From: JBKQVT01 sp963804825
GTDB taxonomy: Bacteria > Planctomycetota > Planctomycetia > Pirellulales > Thermoguttaceae
NCBI GenBank assembly: GCA_963804825.1
Contig: CAWDRV010000005.1
Location: forward strand, 62,001 to 126,000
DNA: 64,000 nt
Direction of reading: 5' to 3'
The notes under the pieces: generated by a model
What the model was told of the DNA's origin: nothing
The model's database searches: none
Seen by the model: only the letters and a program-made list of their open reading frames with translations
Translations under genes and position numbers: made by a program
Shown here: piece by piece, positions 36,399 through 44,458 of the stretch
Layout: each line of letters begins with the position of its first letter
Numbering within the stretch: position 1 is the stretch's first letter

Positions 36399-39300
36399 CT
36401 ACTTCGGCTGCGGCGGGCTTGCCCGCTCGTGATGGAAAGGGCCAAAGGGGCGCGGGCCGTGATGAAAACCGGCCTCTTCGGCCTTCGCGGCGGCGGCGTC
36501 GGCCAAGGATTTCTCCCCCATTTCCCGCAGCACTTTCGCCAACGAGGCATACGCGCCGCCGAGCATCCCGCGGAAATACCACATCCGAGGCGACGACTCT
36601 TGAATCTTCGTCCAGGCGGCAATTTCCTCTTCAAGGCTCGCCCGGGCTTGCGGCCAGCGGTGGCGAGCGATCTGGACCTCGGCCAATTGATGCAACGACC
36701 GCAGCAGCGAAAAGCGATACGTGGCCACGGAAGCAAACTCGACGGCCAGCTTCTTCTCCAAGTCCACCGCCTTGCTCAACGCATCCTCGGCCTCGGGCAG
36801 GGCCTCGGCCGAGCGGGAACTGCCGGCCAGCCGGATCAAGCAGCGGGCCAGCAACGCCCGATATTCCGGGACCGTGGGATAACGGGCGACCAGGTCCTTG
36901 CCGATCGCGACGGCCTGCTGAAGCTGCTTCTTGTCGGCCTCGGGCGGCTTTCCATCCCGAACAGGCCGGGACGGCATCGTGTAGGTCTCGGCCAACTCGT
37001 AGAGATAGTCGGGGTTTTGCGGCGTCTTGGCCACGAGCGATGCCAGGATGTCGGCGGCCTCCTTCTTGGCCTGCTCAGCCTCGTCGCGGTGGCTGCGGGC
37101 CAAGAGGAAGTAACGGTCGCGTTGGCAGTGGGCCATGGCCAGCCGATAGCTGGCATTCTCGGGGCTCTCGGCCATTAGTTTTTCCAGGATTTCCACGGCC
37201 TTGCGGTTGTTTTCCGTGGCCTTGCGGTTGTTTTCGGTGGCCTCGACCGCGCGATTCCACGACTGCCAGGGGCCGCGTCGGCCGCTCGGGCCGCCATGTT
37301 CCGGCCGGGTTTCCGCCGCGTGTTCCGGCCTGACTTCCGGCCTGGTTTCCGGCCTGGTTTCCGCGCGTATGTTCCGGCCCGCGTTCGGGCCTGATTTCCG
37401 GCCTGCGGGCCGGCAGCGACGTGCTGAGATAACTGTAGGTCTTGGCCAACTCGAACCGGCTTTCCGGCAGCGTGGCCACTTCGGGCGGTTCCTTGAGCAA
37501 GGTTTCCAAGGCTTGCCGGTGGGCATCTCCGGCCTCCGTGGGCCGGCCGGTGTCGCGGTACACGACTCCCAATTCATTGTGAATGGCGGCGATGGTCGTC
37601 ATCACGTCCGAGTTGGCCATCGAGGTCTTTGCCAAGGCCTGATAACTGGTCAAGGCGTGGCGGTAGGCGGTCTCGGCCTTGTCGTATTGTCCCAGCCGCC
37701 GCTGGATATCGCCCACGCGGCGGTGGGCCCGGGCCGTCTCCTTCTGCAACTTGACGTCGGCCTGGTTCCCCCGGGCGAACTGGTCGTAGAACTTGAGCAT
37801 GCTCTCCAGCAGCACGGCGTCCTTGCCGGTGACGATGTTCTGCCAGAGGGCCGCGGCCCACTCCTGCTGGTCCTCCTCCGCGTCGTTGTCCTGCAGGTCG
37901 CCCGGCGGGGCTTCCTCTCCGACGGCCTGCGGATCGTCCTGCTGGACGTCGTCGGGGGGCCGTGCGACGGGATCGCCGGCGACTTTGTCGAAGATGTCCT
38001 CGAAGGCTTTGGTGGCCAGTCGGAGGTTGGTTTCCGCCCGCGCCCGGTCGGCCTTGGCCCGGGTCTGCGCGGCCTCGGCCTGTTGGCGTGCGGTTTCGGC
38101 CCGCCCGAGGGCCTGATTGGTCACGATATATCCGGCCGAGGCGATCACGGCCACGGCCAGCAGCAAGGCGAGGGCGGTTCCGGCCAAGGCCGCCATCGCC
38201 CGATTCCGCCGGCACCAGCGCCACATGCGTCCGACCGGGGTGGTGCGACGGGCACGAATGGGCCGGTCTTCCAGGAAGCAGCGGAGGTCGGCGGCCAGTT
38301 GCCCGGCCGTCTGGTACCGATGCCCGGGGTCGGCGGCCATCGTCTTCACGACGATCGTCTCCAGGTCGCGGGGAATGGTGGGATTGAGCTTGCGCGGCCG
38401 GGGCGGCTCCTCTTGGGTCATTTGGCGGATCAAGCGGCGACGGTCCGTCTGGTCGAAGGCCGGCCGCAGCGTGAGCAACTCGTAAAGCGTCAGCCCCAGG
38501 TTGTAGACGTCGCTGCGGGCGTCGGCCTTTCCCTCGAATTGCTCGGGGGCCATGTAACGCAGCGTGCCGACCATGTCGCCGGAATGAGTGAGGTCCTCCG
38601 AGTCGCCCAGCTTGGCCAATCCGAAGTCGGTGATCCAGACCGTGCCGCGGCTGTCCAGGAGCAAGTTGGCCGGCTTGATGTCGCGGTGCAGGGTCCCCTG
38701 CTGATGGGCGTACTGGAGGGCGTCGGCAACCTGGATGCCGAGCCGGGCCACGTTGCGCCAGTAGCGCGAACCGGACGGCGCGGACCGGGGCGACACCGCC
38801 GCGGCGTCGTCCTGCTCCCGCAAGAGCGAGTCGGGCGTGATCGAGTCGGGCGTGGGCGGGCCGGCCAACAACAGTTGGGCCGCCTCGGAGGCCGAAAACG
38901 TGCCGTTGGAACGCTCCGCTTCCGCGGGCGGAAGGACGGAGGGCGGGGCCAGGTTTTCCGCCCCGAAAAACGGACCGCTCCCCGACTGCTTGGATGCCCC
39001 GACCGCAAGCGCGTGGAGAACCTTGTCCAGCCCCTCCCCGGCAATGAATTGCATCACGTAGTAATGGAGGCCGTCCTGTTGGCCGACGCCGAAGACGGGC
39101 ACGATGTTGGTATGGTGCAGCCGGGCGGCCGCTTGGGCCTCGCGAAGAAACCGTTGCAACCGCGTGGCCGAGGCCACGCACGCGGCCGGCAGGACCTTCA
39201 GCGCCACGTGTCGGCGGAGCGACTCCTGCTCCGCCTCGTAGACGATGCCCATGCCGCCTCGGCCGATTTCCCGCAAAATTCGGAAATCGCCCAGCCGTTC

Positions 39301-39570
39301 CAGCGTCCCCTTCGGCGATGCCTGGGCCGACGTTCCGCCCCGTCCGTGCGAAGAGGTCGTGTCCGGCCGAAGTTCCTCCATGAGCAGGAGCGTGGGAAAG
39401 AGGTCGCGGATCCGCTGGGCCAAGTGCGGATGCCGCTCGGCATAGTCGGTGATCGAGACCCTGTCCCCCTGCCGGTGGCGATCGAGGAACTCCTCGGCCA
39501 GTTGTTCGACCGGGTCGCGATCCACGCTCGAACCGCTCACGGCATCGTCTGGAGAATCGTCACGCATCAT
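36399..39570 (-). CDS. Membrane Ser/Thr protein kinase with C-terminal helical repeats (one frame break)
   Basis: About 1,056 residues. An N-terminal segment typical of planctomycete kinases (VEQLAEEFLDRHRQGDRVSI) precedes a Hanks-type kinase domain: IGRGGMGIVYEA, VALKVL, LHRDIKPANLLLD, ITDFGLAKLG, RYMAPEQFEGKADARSDVYNLG. One membrane helix (AALAGTALALLLAVAVIASAG) follows, then a long coiled-coil/TPR-like sensor region (RRLGQYDKAETAYRHAL, EAGDAHRQAL). A frame break near 37390 lies in a GC-rich tract encoding RPE/TRPE repeats. The ECF sigma factor gene upstream is on the same strand. No strong ribosome-binding site precedes ATG 39570. Confidence 0.88.
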
Positions 39571-39631
39571 GGAAGACGGCCATTGATTGCGGGAAATGGT
39601 TGAGGATGTCCTGGAATTCCACTGAAACAAC

Positions 39632-39830
39632 ACCAACCACAACCGAGACTATGGCATGGTCCTTGGGTAGGAGGATTCCACGCAAAGGCGCTAAGGCGCG
39701 AAGCGCAAAGGTATGGAAAAAAAGAGAAGGGAAGGTCGGATTGCCCCACAGGCGTCAATTCATCAATCATCTCCTCTCCCTTTGCGGCTTTGCGCGTTAG
39801 CGCCTTTGCGTGAGAAATTTCTCGCAGTGA
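39632..39830. repeat. Hairpin-ended dispersed repeat, copy A
   Basis: Starts CAACCGAGACTATGGCATGG-TCCTTGGGTAGGA. It contains ACGCAAAGGCGCTAAGGCGC near its left and GCGCGTTAGCGCCTTTGCGT near its right end, forming an inverted repeat around a purine-rich middle. A second copy in reverse orientation is at 48510-48707. It has no coding capacity, so it resembles a MITE. It fills the gap between the kinase and its sigma factor. Confidence 0.7.
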
Positions 39831-39907
39831 TGTTGCCAAAACGCTGATTTTCTTGCCCCCAATTCCACGACACCCTCAGATGATTCCTCATCGCGGGAGA
39901 AGATCGC

Positions 39908-40582
39908 TCATCGTGGCAGATGATCGCCCGTCAAAAAAAGCCCCGGCGCCGCGGCCAGCGCCGCGCGCAGCCGCTCCAGGGCGCGGATGTACCGTTTGCT
40001 GGCCGCCGCGGGCGTGATGGCCAATTCCTCGGCCGCCTCCTGGTTGGTCAGTTCCTCGTAGTGCCGCAGGGCGAGGATCTCGCGATCCAACGGCTCCAGG
40101 CCATCGACCGCCTCTTGAAAGTGGACCTGCAACTCGACGCGAATCGCCGCCATGCTCGGCGACGTCATCCGACCGATCAGGCTGCATGAAAGCGATTGCG
40201 AGTCGATCTCCGGCGCGACGGGCCGGAACAGGGCAACCTCCTGCTTCGCGTCCCGCTTCTGCGCCCCCAAGTGCTGCCGATGAATCGCCATCAGCCGCTG
40301 CCCGGTGAGAAACCGAAGCCACAAGAAAAGCGGCATGGGCCGCTGGGCGACATATTGCTCCAACTGCCGCGAGGCGTCCAAATAGGCCTCTTGAAGCACG
40401 TCGGAGGCATCCACCCTGGCTGCCACGCGGCGGTCCAATCGCAAATCCACCATGCGGCGCAGCCGTTGGCGGTGGCTCATGAAGACCTCCGCGAGTGCGG
40501 CCTGGCCTCCACTCTGGAGGTATTCTATTCCATACTCTATGGTGGAATTGGCGGAATCGCCCACGACTTGACTCATACGCAT
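39908..40582 (-). CDS. ECF-type sigma factor
   Basis: A 224-residue sigma-70 family protein. Region 2: RLRRMVDLRLDRRVAARVDASDVLQEAYLDASR, the DVLQEAYL core. Region 4: LEPLDREILALRHYEELTNQEAAEELAITPAAASKRYIRAL, a clear helix-turn-helix. Planctomycete ECF groups of this type are commonly encoded directly upstream of a membrane Ser/Thr kinase, as here, and no classical anti-sigma gene is visible. The kinase is therefore the likely signalling partner. Confidence 0.92.
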   Translation of the reverse strand: MRMSQVVGDSANSTIEYGIEYLQSGGQAALAEVFMSHRQRLRRMVDLRLDRRVAARVDASDVLQEAYLDASRQLEQYVAQRPMPLFLWLRFLTGQRLMAIHRQHLGAQKRDAKQEVALFRPVAPEIDSQSLSCSLIGRMTSPSMAAIRVELQVHFQEAVDGLEPLDREILALRHYEELTNQEAAEELAITPAAASKRYIRALERLRAALAAAPGLFLTGDHLPR

Positions 40583-40718
40583 TCAACCCCCGGGAGCTGA
40601 TGTAGTTCCGAAGCCACAACCCATTCTACCTAAAATCGCCATATTACCTGTATATTGGGGGACGTCAGCGTGCTCCCATGCTTACGCACCGACCCGGACA
40701 GACTCCACCGCCACCAAA

Positions 40719-40762
40719 GGGGACAGTCCCATTTTCGTCGGACGAAAATTGGGACAGTCCCC
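40719..40762. repeat. 44-bp near-palindromic repeat (GGGGACAGTCCC family)
   Basis: Identical over all 44 bp to 52661-52704. The two GGGACAGTCCC ends flank ATTTTCGTC-GG-ACGAAAATT. The 326-bp gap between the divergent sigma factor and the His-rich protein contains this element, a partial third arm (AAAATTGGGCCAACCCC) and no gene. Confidence 0.85.
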
Positions 40763-40908
40763 CGAAGAAAATTGGGCCAACCCCATTATAACCTGTCTTC
40801 CCGGAGTCTGGTTTCGCAAATTAGTAGAATAGAGCGTGAGTTGGTTGTCTAGAAACCGCGTGCCGGTGGTGGACCCGTTGGCGCGCCCAGACGCAATGAG
40901 GTGTGGTT

Positions 40909-42309
40909 ATGGGAAGACGTTGGTTGGTGGGACTGATTTTCTTGGGCCTTTGTGCGTGGCTTGCCGGCCCGGCGGCCCAACTGGGATGGAGCCAAGATAA
41001 CCCCGATGGGAAGAAGGCGCCGGGCAAGGCCTCCCACAAACAGGCATGGGCAGGCCATCATGGACAGTTTGGGCCTGACTACGCCGGAGGTCAGAAGGGC
41101 GGCACGTGTGACGGCCAAAAAGCGGCCCATCACGGCCACAAAGGCCACCACGGCCATAAGGGCCATCATGGCTACAAGGGCCACAAGGGGCACAAGTATG
41201 GCCCCTGCGGTCACAAGGGCGGCCACGGCCACCACGGGTACAAGGGTCACAAGGGGCACAAGTTTGGCCCCGGCGGTCCCGAGGGCGGCTACGGCCACCA
41301 CGGGTACAAGGGCCACAAGGGGCATCACAAATTTGGTCCCTGCGGTCACAAGGGCGGTCACGGCCACCACGGCTACAAGGGTCACAAGGGGCACAAGTTT
41401 GGCCCCGGCGGTCCCGAGGGCTTCCCCGGCTACGGCATGGGCGGTCATCACAAGGGCGGCCACGGCCACCACGGGTACAAGGGCCACAAGGGTCACAAGT
41501 TTGGCCCCGGCGGTCCCAAGGGCTTCCCCGGCTACGGCATGGGCGGTCATCACAAGGGCGGCCACGGCCACCACGGCCATAAGTGCCACAAGGGTCACAG
41601 GGGCCATCACAAGTTTGGTCCCTGCGGTCCTCAGGGCTTCCCCGGCTACGGCATGGGCGGCTGGGGAAAACCCGGCATGTTTGGCCCGCACTTCGGTCCG
41701 CAATTTGGCCCGCAATTCGGCCCGCACTTTGGTCCCCAGTTTGGCCCACCGTTTGGTCCCAAACCCGGTGCTCCCTACGGTCCGAAGCCTGGGCCACAAC
41801 CTGGCGCGAAGCCCGGCCCGCAAGCTGGCCCCGGCGTGAGATACGGCACTTCTGGGCGTCCGAACTGGACACCGCCAAGTGCTGCCGAGCTGTTCCAACG
41901 TTTGGACAAAAACAAGGACGGCAAGCTGACCAAGGACGAGGTGCCCGCGCCAATGTGGGAGGGGCTCACGAAGGCCGGCGCGGTGAAGAATGGAGCGGTC
42001 AGCAAGGGAGATTTTGAGACCGCGGTGAAGAAGTTTCGGGAACATTACCGCCAGCAGGGAAAACCGCAAGGCGATCCGGCCGGCGGCCCGCAAGCTGGCC
42101 GGCGGGGCGGCCCGAATCGCCCCAATATGCCCGGCACCAACACCTACACCGGCCGCACGTTGATCGTCAACCCGAATGTGGACCAAATGTGGCAACACCT
42201 CACGGAGATCGGCGCCGTGAAGAACGGCGTGGTGACGAAGGAGAGCCTCGGGGCCGCTATCAAGAAGAGGCAGGAGGAGCGTCAAAAGCAGCAGCCCACG
42301 GGCAAGTAG
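40909..42309 (+). CDS. Secreted His/Gly-rich repeat protein with an EF-hand
   Basis: ATG 40909 (GAGGTG upstream) gives 466 residues. Signal peptide WLVGLIFLGLCAWLAGPAAQ. Residues about 60-245 are a degenerate tandem array of GHHGYKGHKGHKFGPGGP-type units, extremely rich in His, Gly and Lys; then comes a PGMFGPHFGPQFGP repeat block and a Pro-rich stretch. Residues 333-344 (DKNKDGKLTKDE) are a canonical EF-hand loop with Ca2+ ligands at 1, 3, 5 and 12; a related second segment (GAVKNGVVTKESLGAA) has lost its ligands. The His array should bind transition metals such as Cu, Ni or Zn. No close named family; the call of secretion and metal binding is inference. Confidence 0.85.
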   Translation: MGRRWLVGLIFLGLCAWLAGPAAQLGWSQDNPDGKKAPGKASHKQAWAGHHGQFGPDYAGGQKGGTCDGQKAAHHGHKGHHGHKGHHGYKGHKGHKYGPCGHKGGHGHHGYKGHKGHKFGPGGPEGGYGHHGYKGHKGHHKFGPCGHKGGHGHHGYKGHKGHKFGPGGPEGFPGYGMGGHHKGGHGHHGYKGHKGHKFGPGGPKGFPGYGMGGHHKGGHGHHGHKCHKGHRGHHKFGPCGPQGFPGYGMGGWGKPGMFGPHFGPQFGPQFGPHFGPQFGPPFGPKPGAPYGPKPGPQPGAKPGPQAGPGVRYGTSGRPNWTPPSAAELFQRLDKNKDGKLTKDEVPAPMWEGLTKAGAVKNGAVSKGDFETAVKKFREHYRQQGKPQGDPAGGPQAGRRGGPNRPNMPGTNTYTGRTLIVNPNVDQMWQHLTEIGAVKNGVVTKESLGAAIKKRQEERQKQQPTGK

Positions 42310-42335
42310 CCCGGATCGCTGTTGATCGATCGTGT

Positions 42336-42417
42336 AGGAAGCCGTTTCAAGACCAGAGCGATTTTTACCATCTCGCTCGGCGCAGCTCCCGCGCAAGTCA
42401 TCTTGAAACGGCTTCCT
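42336..42417. other. 17-bp inverted repeat enclosing a smaller hairpin
   Basis: AGGAAGCCGTTTCAAGA (42336-42352) and TCTTGAAACGGCTTCCT (42401-42417) pair perfectly; inside, GAGCGA and TCGCTC form a second stem. CGTTTTATC follows. It begins 27 bp after the His-rich gene's stop. It may be a terminator or a structured 3' end. Confidence 0.55.
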
Positions 42418-42586
42418 CGTTTTATCTTCCGGTCGTGTGAGCCGTTGACCGCTGCGGGCCGTTATGGTAGAAAGAGGGTTCCGGTGGCGGGCTCCCCCCC
42501 ATCGGGGCCAATGGCGGCCAAGCACCGACGTTGGCCGTCCCTGCCCACGGGGTGGCAACGTTTTCCAATTACCGAGGAGTGCCAAC

Positions 42587-42775
42587 GTGTCGTGTAGCGA
42601 GCGGAAGAAAGAGATTCGACGCCGTCGTCATCGCCATAAGAAGTTCGACATCTTCGCCCGGAAGCTGAAAACCGCCACGGTTTCCGAGCGCGGCGCGATT
42701 GCCGAGAAACTGCGGGGTTTGACCCCGGGCTGCAATGAACTCATCGTCCGGTGGGAACTGGAGAAAAAGCGGTAA
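42587..42775 (+). CDS. Small basic protein, conserved planctomycete type
   Basis: GTG 42587 with GAGGAG 8 nt upstream gives 62 residues, starting VSCSERKKEIRRRRHRHKK and ending KLRGLTPGCNELIVRWEL. The Arg/His-rich N-terminus and LTPG motif match small planctomycete proteins of the DUF6800 type as I remember them. Function unknown; the charge suggests nucleic-acid binding. Confidence 0.7.
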   Translation: MSCSERKKEIRRRRHRHKKFDIFARKLKTATVSERGAIAEKLRGLTPGCNELIVRWELEKKR

Positions 42776-42789
42776 GGGCCCGTCGGGGG

Positions 42790-43434
42790 CTAATTTCGCT
42801 TCTCTGTTGGCCGTGGAGCAGATGCGGCTGCGGGTGCTGGGGCGGGCGCGGGAACGAAGGTCGCGCTAGCCGCCGCCTGGCTGGCCTGCTTGGCTTTCAA
42901 GTCCCATCCATAGACGTACAGCTCCAAGCCAAGGCAGTAGACGCCGGTCAGGAGCGCCGCCAGGGCGCCGGCCAGCAACACGGTATACAACGCCGTGACT
43001 TGGAACCTCGCCCAAACCTTGCGGCTCATCCACGTCGCGGAAACGAGCACGATCATCGCGATCACGTACGAGGCGTGCCAGACGGCATAGGGGACGTGCG
43101 CGGAGGTGAGGCCCAACGCGACCGCCACGCACGCCGCTGCGGCGACGATCCACTGCACGTGAAAGGCCAAGCCAAAGGCCTTTTTCTTAGGCTCGACTTC
43201 CTCTTCGGGCGTTTCCGAGGGTTCCACCTCGGCGACGATGGGCTCTTCGCCCTCGGGCGTCGCCGTGCCGGCGTCGGCCGGTTCGACCATCGCGGCCAGG
43301 TCTTCGCCGCCTTCCGCTTCGGCCGGCGGTTCCGTCCCTGGGGTGGCTTCAGACCCCGCCTCGGCGAACGTCAGGTCCTCGGCCCCGAGGCCAAGATCCT
43401 CGAAAGGGGGGTTTTCCTCTTCATGTTCGGACAT
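42790..43434 (-). CDS. Acidic-headed membrane protein, unknown function
   Basis: A 214-residue protein. The first 80 residues are acidic and disordered (EDLGLGAEDLTFAEAG, EGEEPIVAEVEPSE), followed by KKK and three hydrophobic segments (IVAAAACVAVALGLTS, ASYVIAMIVLVSATWM, VTALYTVLLAGALAALLTGVY) and an Ala/Pro tail. Typical of planctomycete inner-membrane hypotheticals. It converges on the small basic protein gene, 14 bp away. Confidence 0.7.
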   Translation of the reverse strand: MSEHEEENPPFEDLGLGAEDLTFAEAGSEATPGTEPPAEAEGGEDLAAMVEPADAGTATPEGEEPIVAEVEPSETPEEEVEPKKKAFGLAFHVQWIVAAAACVAVALGLTSAHVPYAVWHASYVIAMIVLVSATWMSRKVWARFQVTALYTVLLAGALAALLTGVYCLGLELYVYGWDLKAKQASQAAASATFVPAPAPAPAAASAPRPTEKRN

Positions 43435-43529
43435 CGTCTGCTACTCCGGATAGAGGCGGCGCAAGCTCCCTCCATTATAGATGGCCGCGGACGGGGCCGC
43501 CACCAAAAAAATCCTGTCAAGCGGCCAGC

Positions 43530-44327
43530 TTAGACTTCGACGGGCGTTGCCTCAAGGGAGAGGTTCGTGGGTGCGATGGGCGTGGCATAGTCGCCGTCGT
43601 GCGAGAAGGTCTGGTTTCGGCCGTAGTGTTTCGCCTCCTGCAAGGCCACGTCCGCCCGGCCGCACAACGAAACCGGGGTGTCCCCGTCCGCCGCCGCTAC
43701 CACGGCGCTGCTGATCGTCAGCCGAAGCGGGTGATCATGGTAGTCGAACGTCGTGGCCTCGATGGTTTGACGGATGCGTTCCGCCACGGGGGTGGCGTCG
43801 TGCAGATCGACATCGGGCAGGAGGAAGAGGAATCGTGGACCCGAAAAGCAGGTGAAGACGCACTGCCCGTCCTGCTCTTCCTGGAGAAGCCGGCCTAGGG
43901 CTTGGAGGACCTCGTCGGCCGCCTCAGGACCGAGTTGCTCGTTGATCTGGCTGAACTCGTCCACGTCGAACAGCGCCACGGACAAGGGGCGGGTGCGGTC
44001 CAGATGGTCCTGCCACCACCGGGCCACGGCCAGTTCGAAGTCGGCCGGGCTGGCGGTGACCGGCGCGGTTTCTCCGGGAACCACTTGCTTGGAACTGCCC
44101 AGGATGCCGACCATGGCCTCGTCGAGTGCGTCATGGACGCGGTGATTGGCGCCGGCCAGATTGTTGGTCTGTTCGAGGACTTGGCGGCCGCCTTCTTCCA
44201 GATCGTCCGGCGACGGACACGGCTCCCCAGCCGGCGTCAGGGCTCGGCACCGCCGGCCCAGGTACATGGCCAGCAGGAAGCCCACTGCCAAGTTCACCAC
44301 GGCGACCACGAAGATGTAGGAAATCAC
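43530..44327 (-). CDS. Membrane protein with a degenerate GGDEF domain
   Basis: GTG 44327 (GGGGTGAA upstream) gives 265 residues with one N-terminal membrane helix (YIFVVAVVNLAVGFLLAMYLG). The rest follows a diguanylate cyclase fold: LSVALFDVDEFSQINEQLG, DEVLQALGRLLQ, then FSGPRFLFLLPDVDL exactly where (S/G)GDEF.xLLP should be, and CGRADVALQEAKHYGRNQ. The signature has become SGPRF, so the acid metal ligands of the active site are lost. It is probably catalytically dead, serving as a scaffold or GTP/c-di-GMP sensor. Confidence 0.82.
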   Translation of the reverse strand: MISYIFVVAVVNLAVGFLLAMYLGRRCRALTPAGEPCPSPDDLEEGGRQVLEQTNNLAGANHRVHDALDEAMVGILGSSKQVVPGETAPVTASPADFELAVARWWQDHLDRTRPLSVALFDVDEFSQINEQLGPEAADEVLQALGRLLQEEQDGQCVFTCFSGPRFLFLLPDVDLHDATPVAERIRQTIEATTFDYHDHPLRLTISSAVVAAADGDTPVSLCGRADVALQEAKHYGRNQTFSHDGDYATPIAPTNLSLEATPVEV

Positions 44328-44458
44328 GAGTTCACCCCCCTGCAACGCTCGAAACTCTCCGATATGAGCAACTCTACGTCATACCCCGATGTACATCAGA
44401 GGCAACACGGCAGCGAGCGATTGGTCCGTTCATGCGGAATATGCCGGCGCGGCCGGCG

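Noticed and set aside
41100..41650. Regular repeats considered as a CRISPR array
   Set aside because: The repeats are in frame, encode His/Gly units and have no unique spacers; no cas gene is present anywhere in the window.
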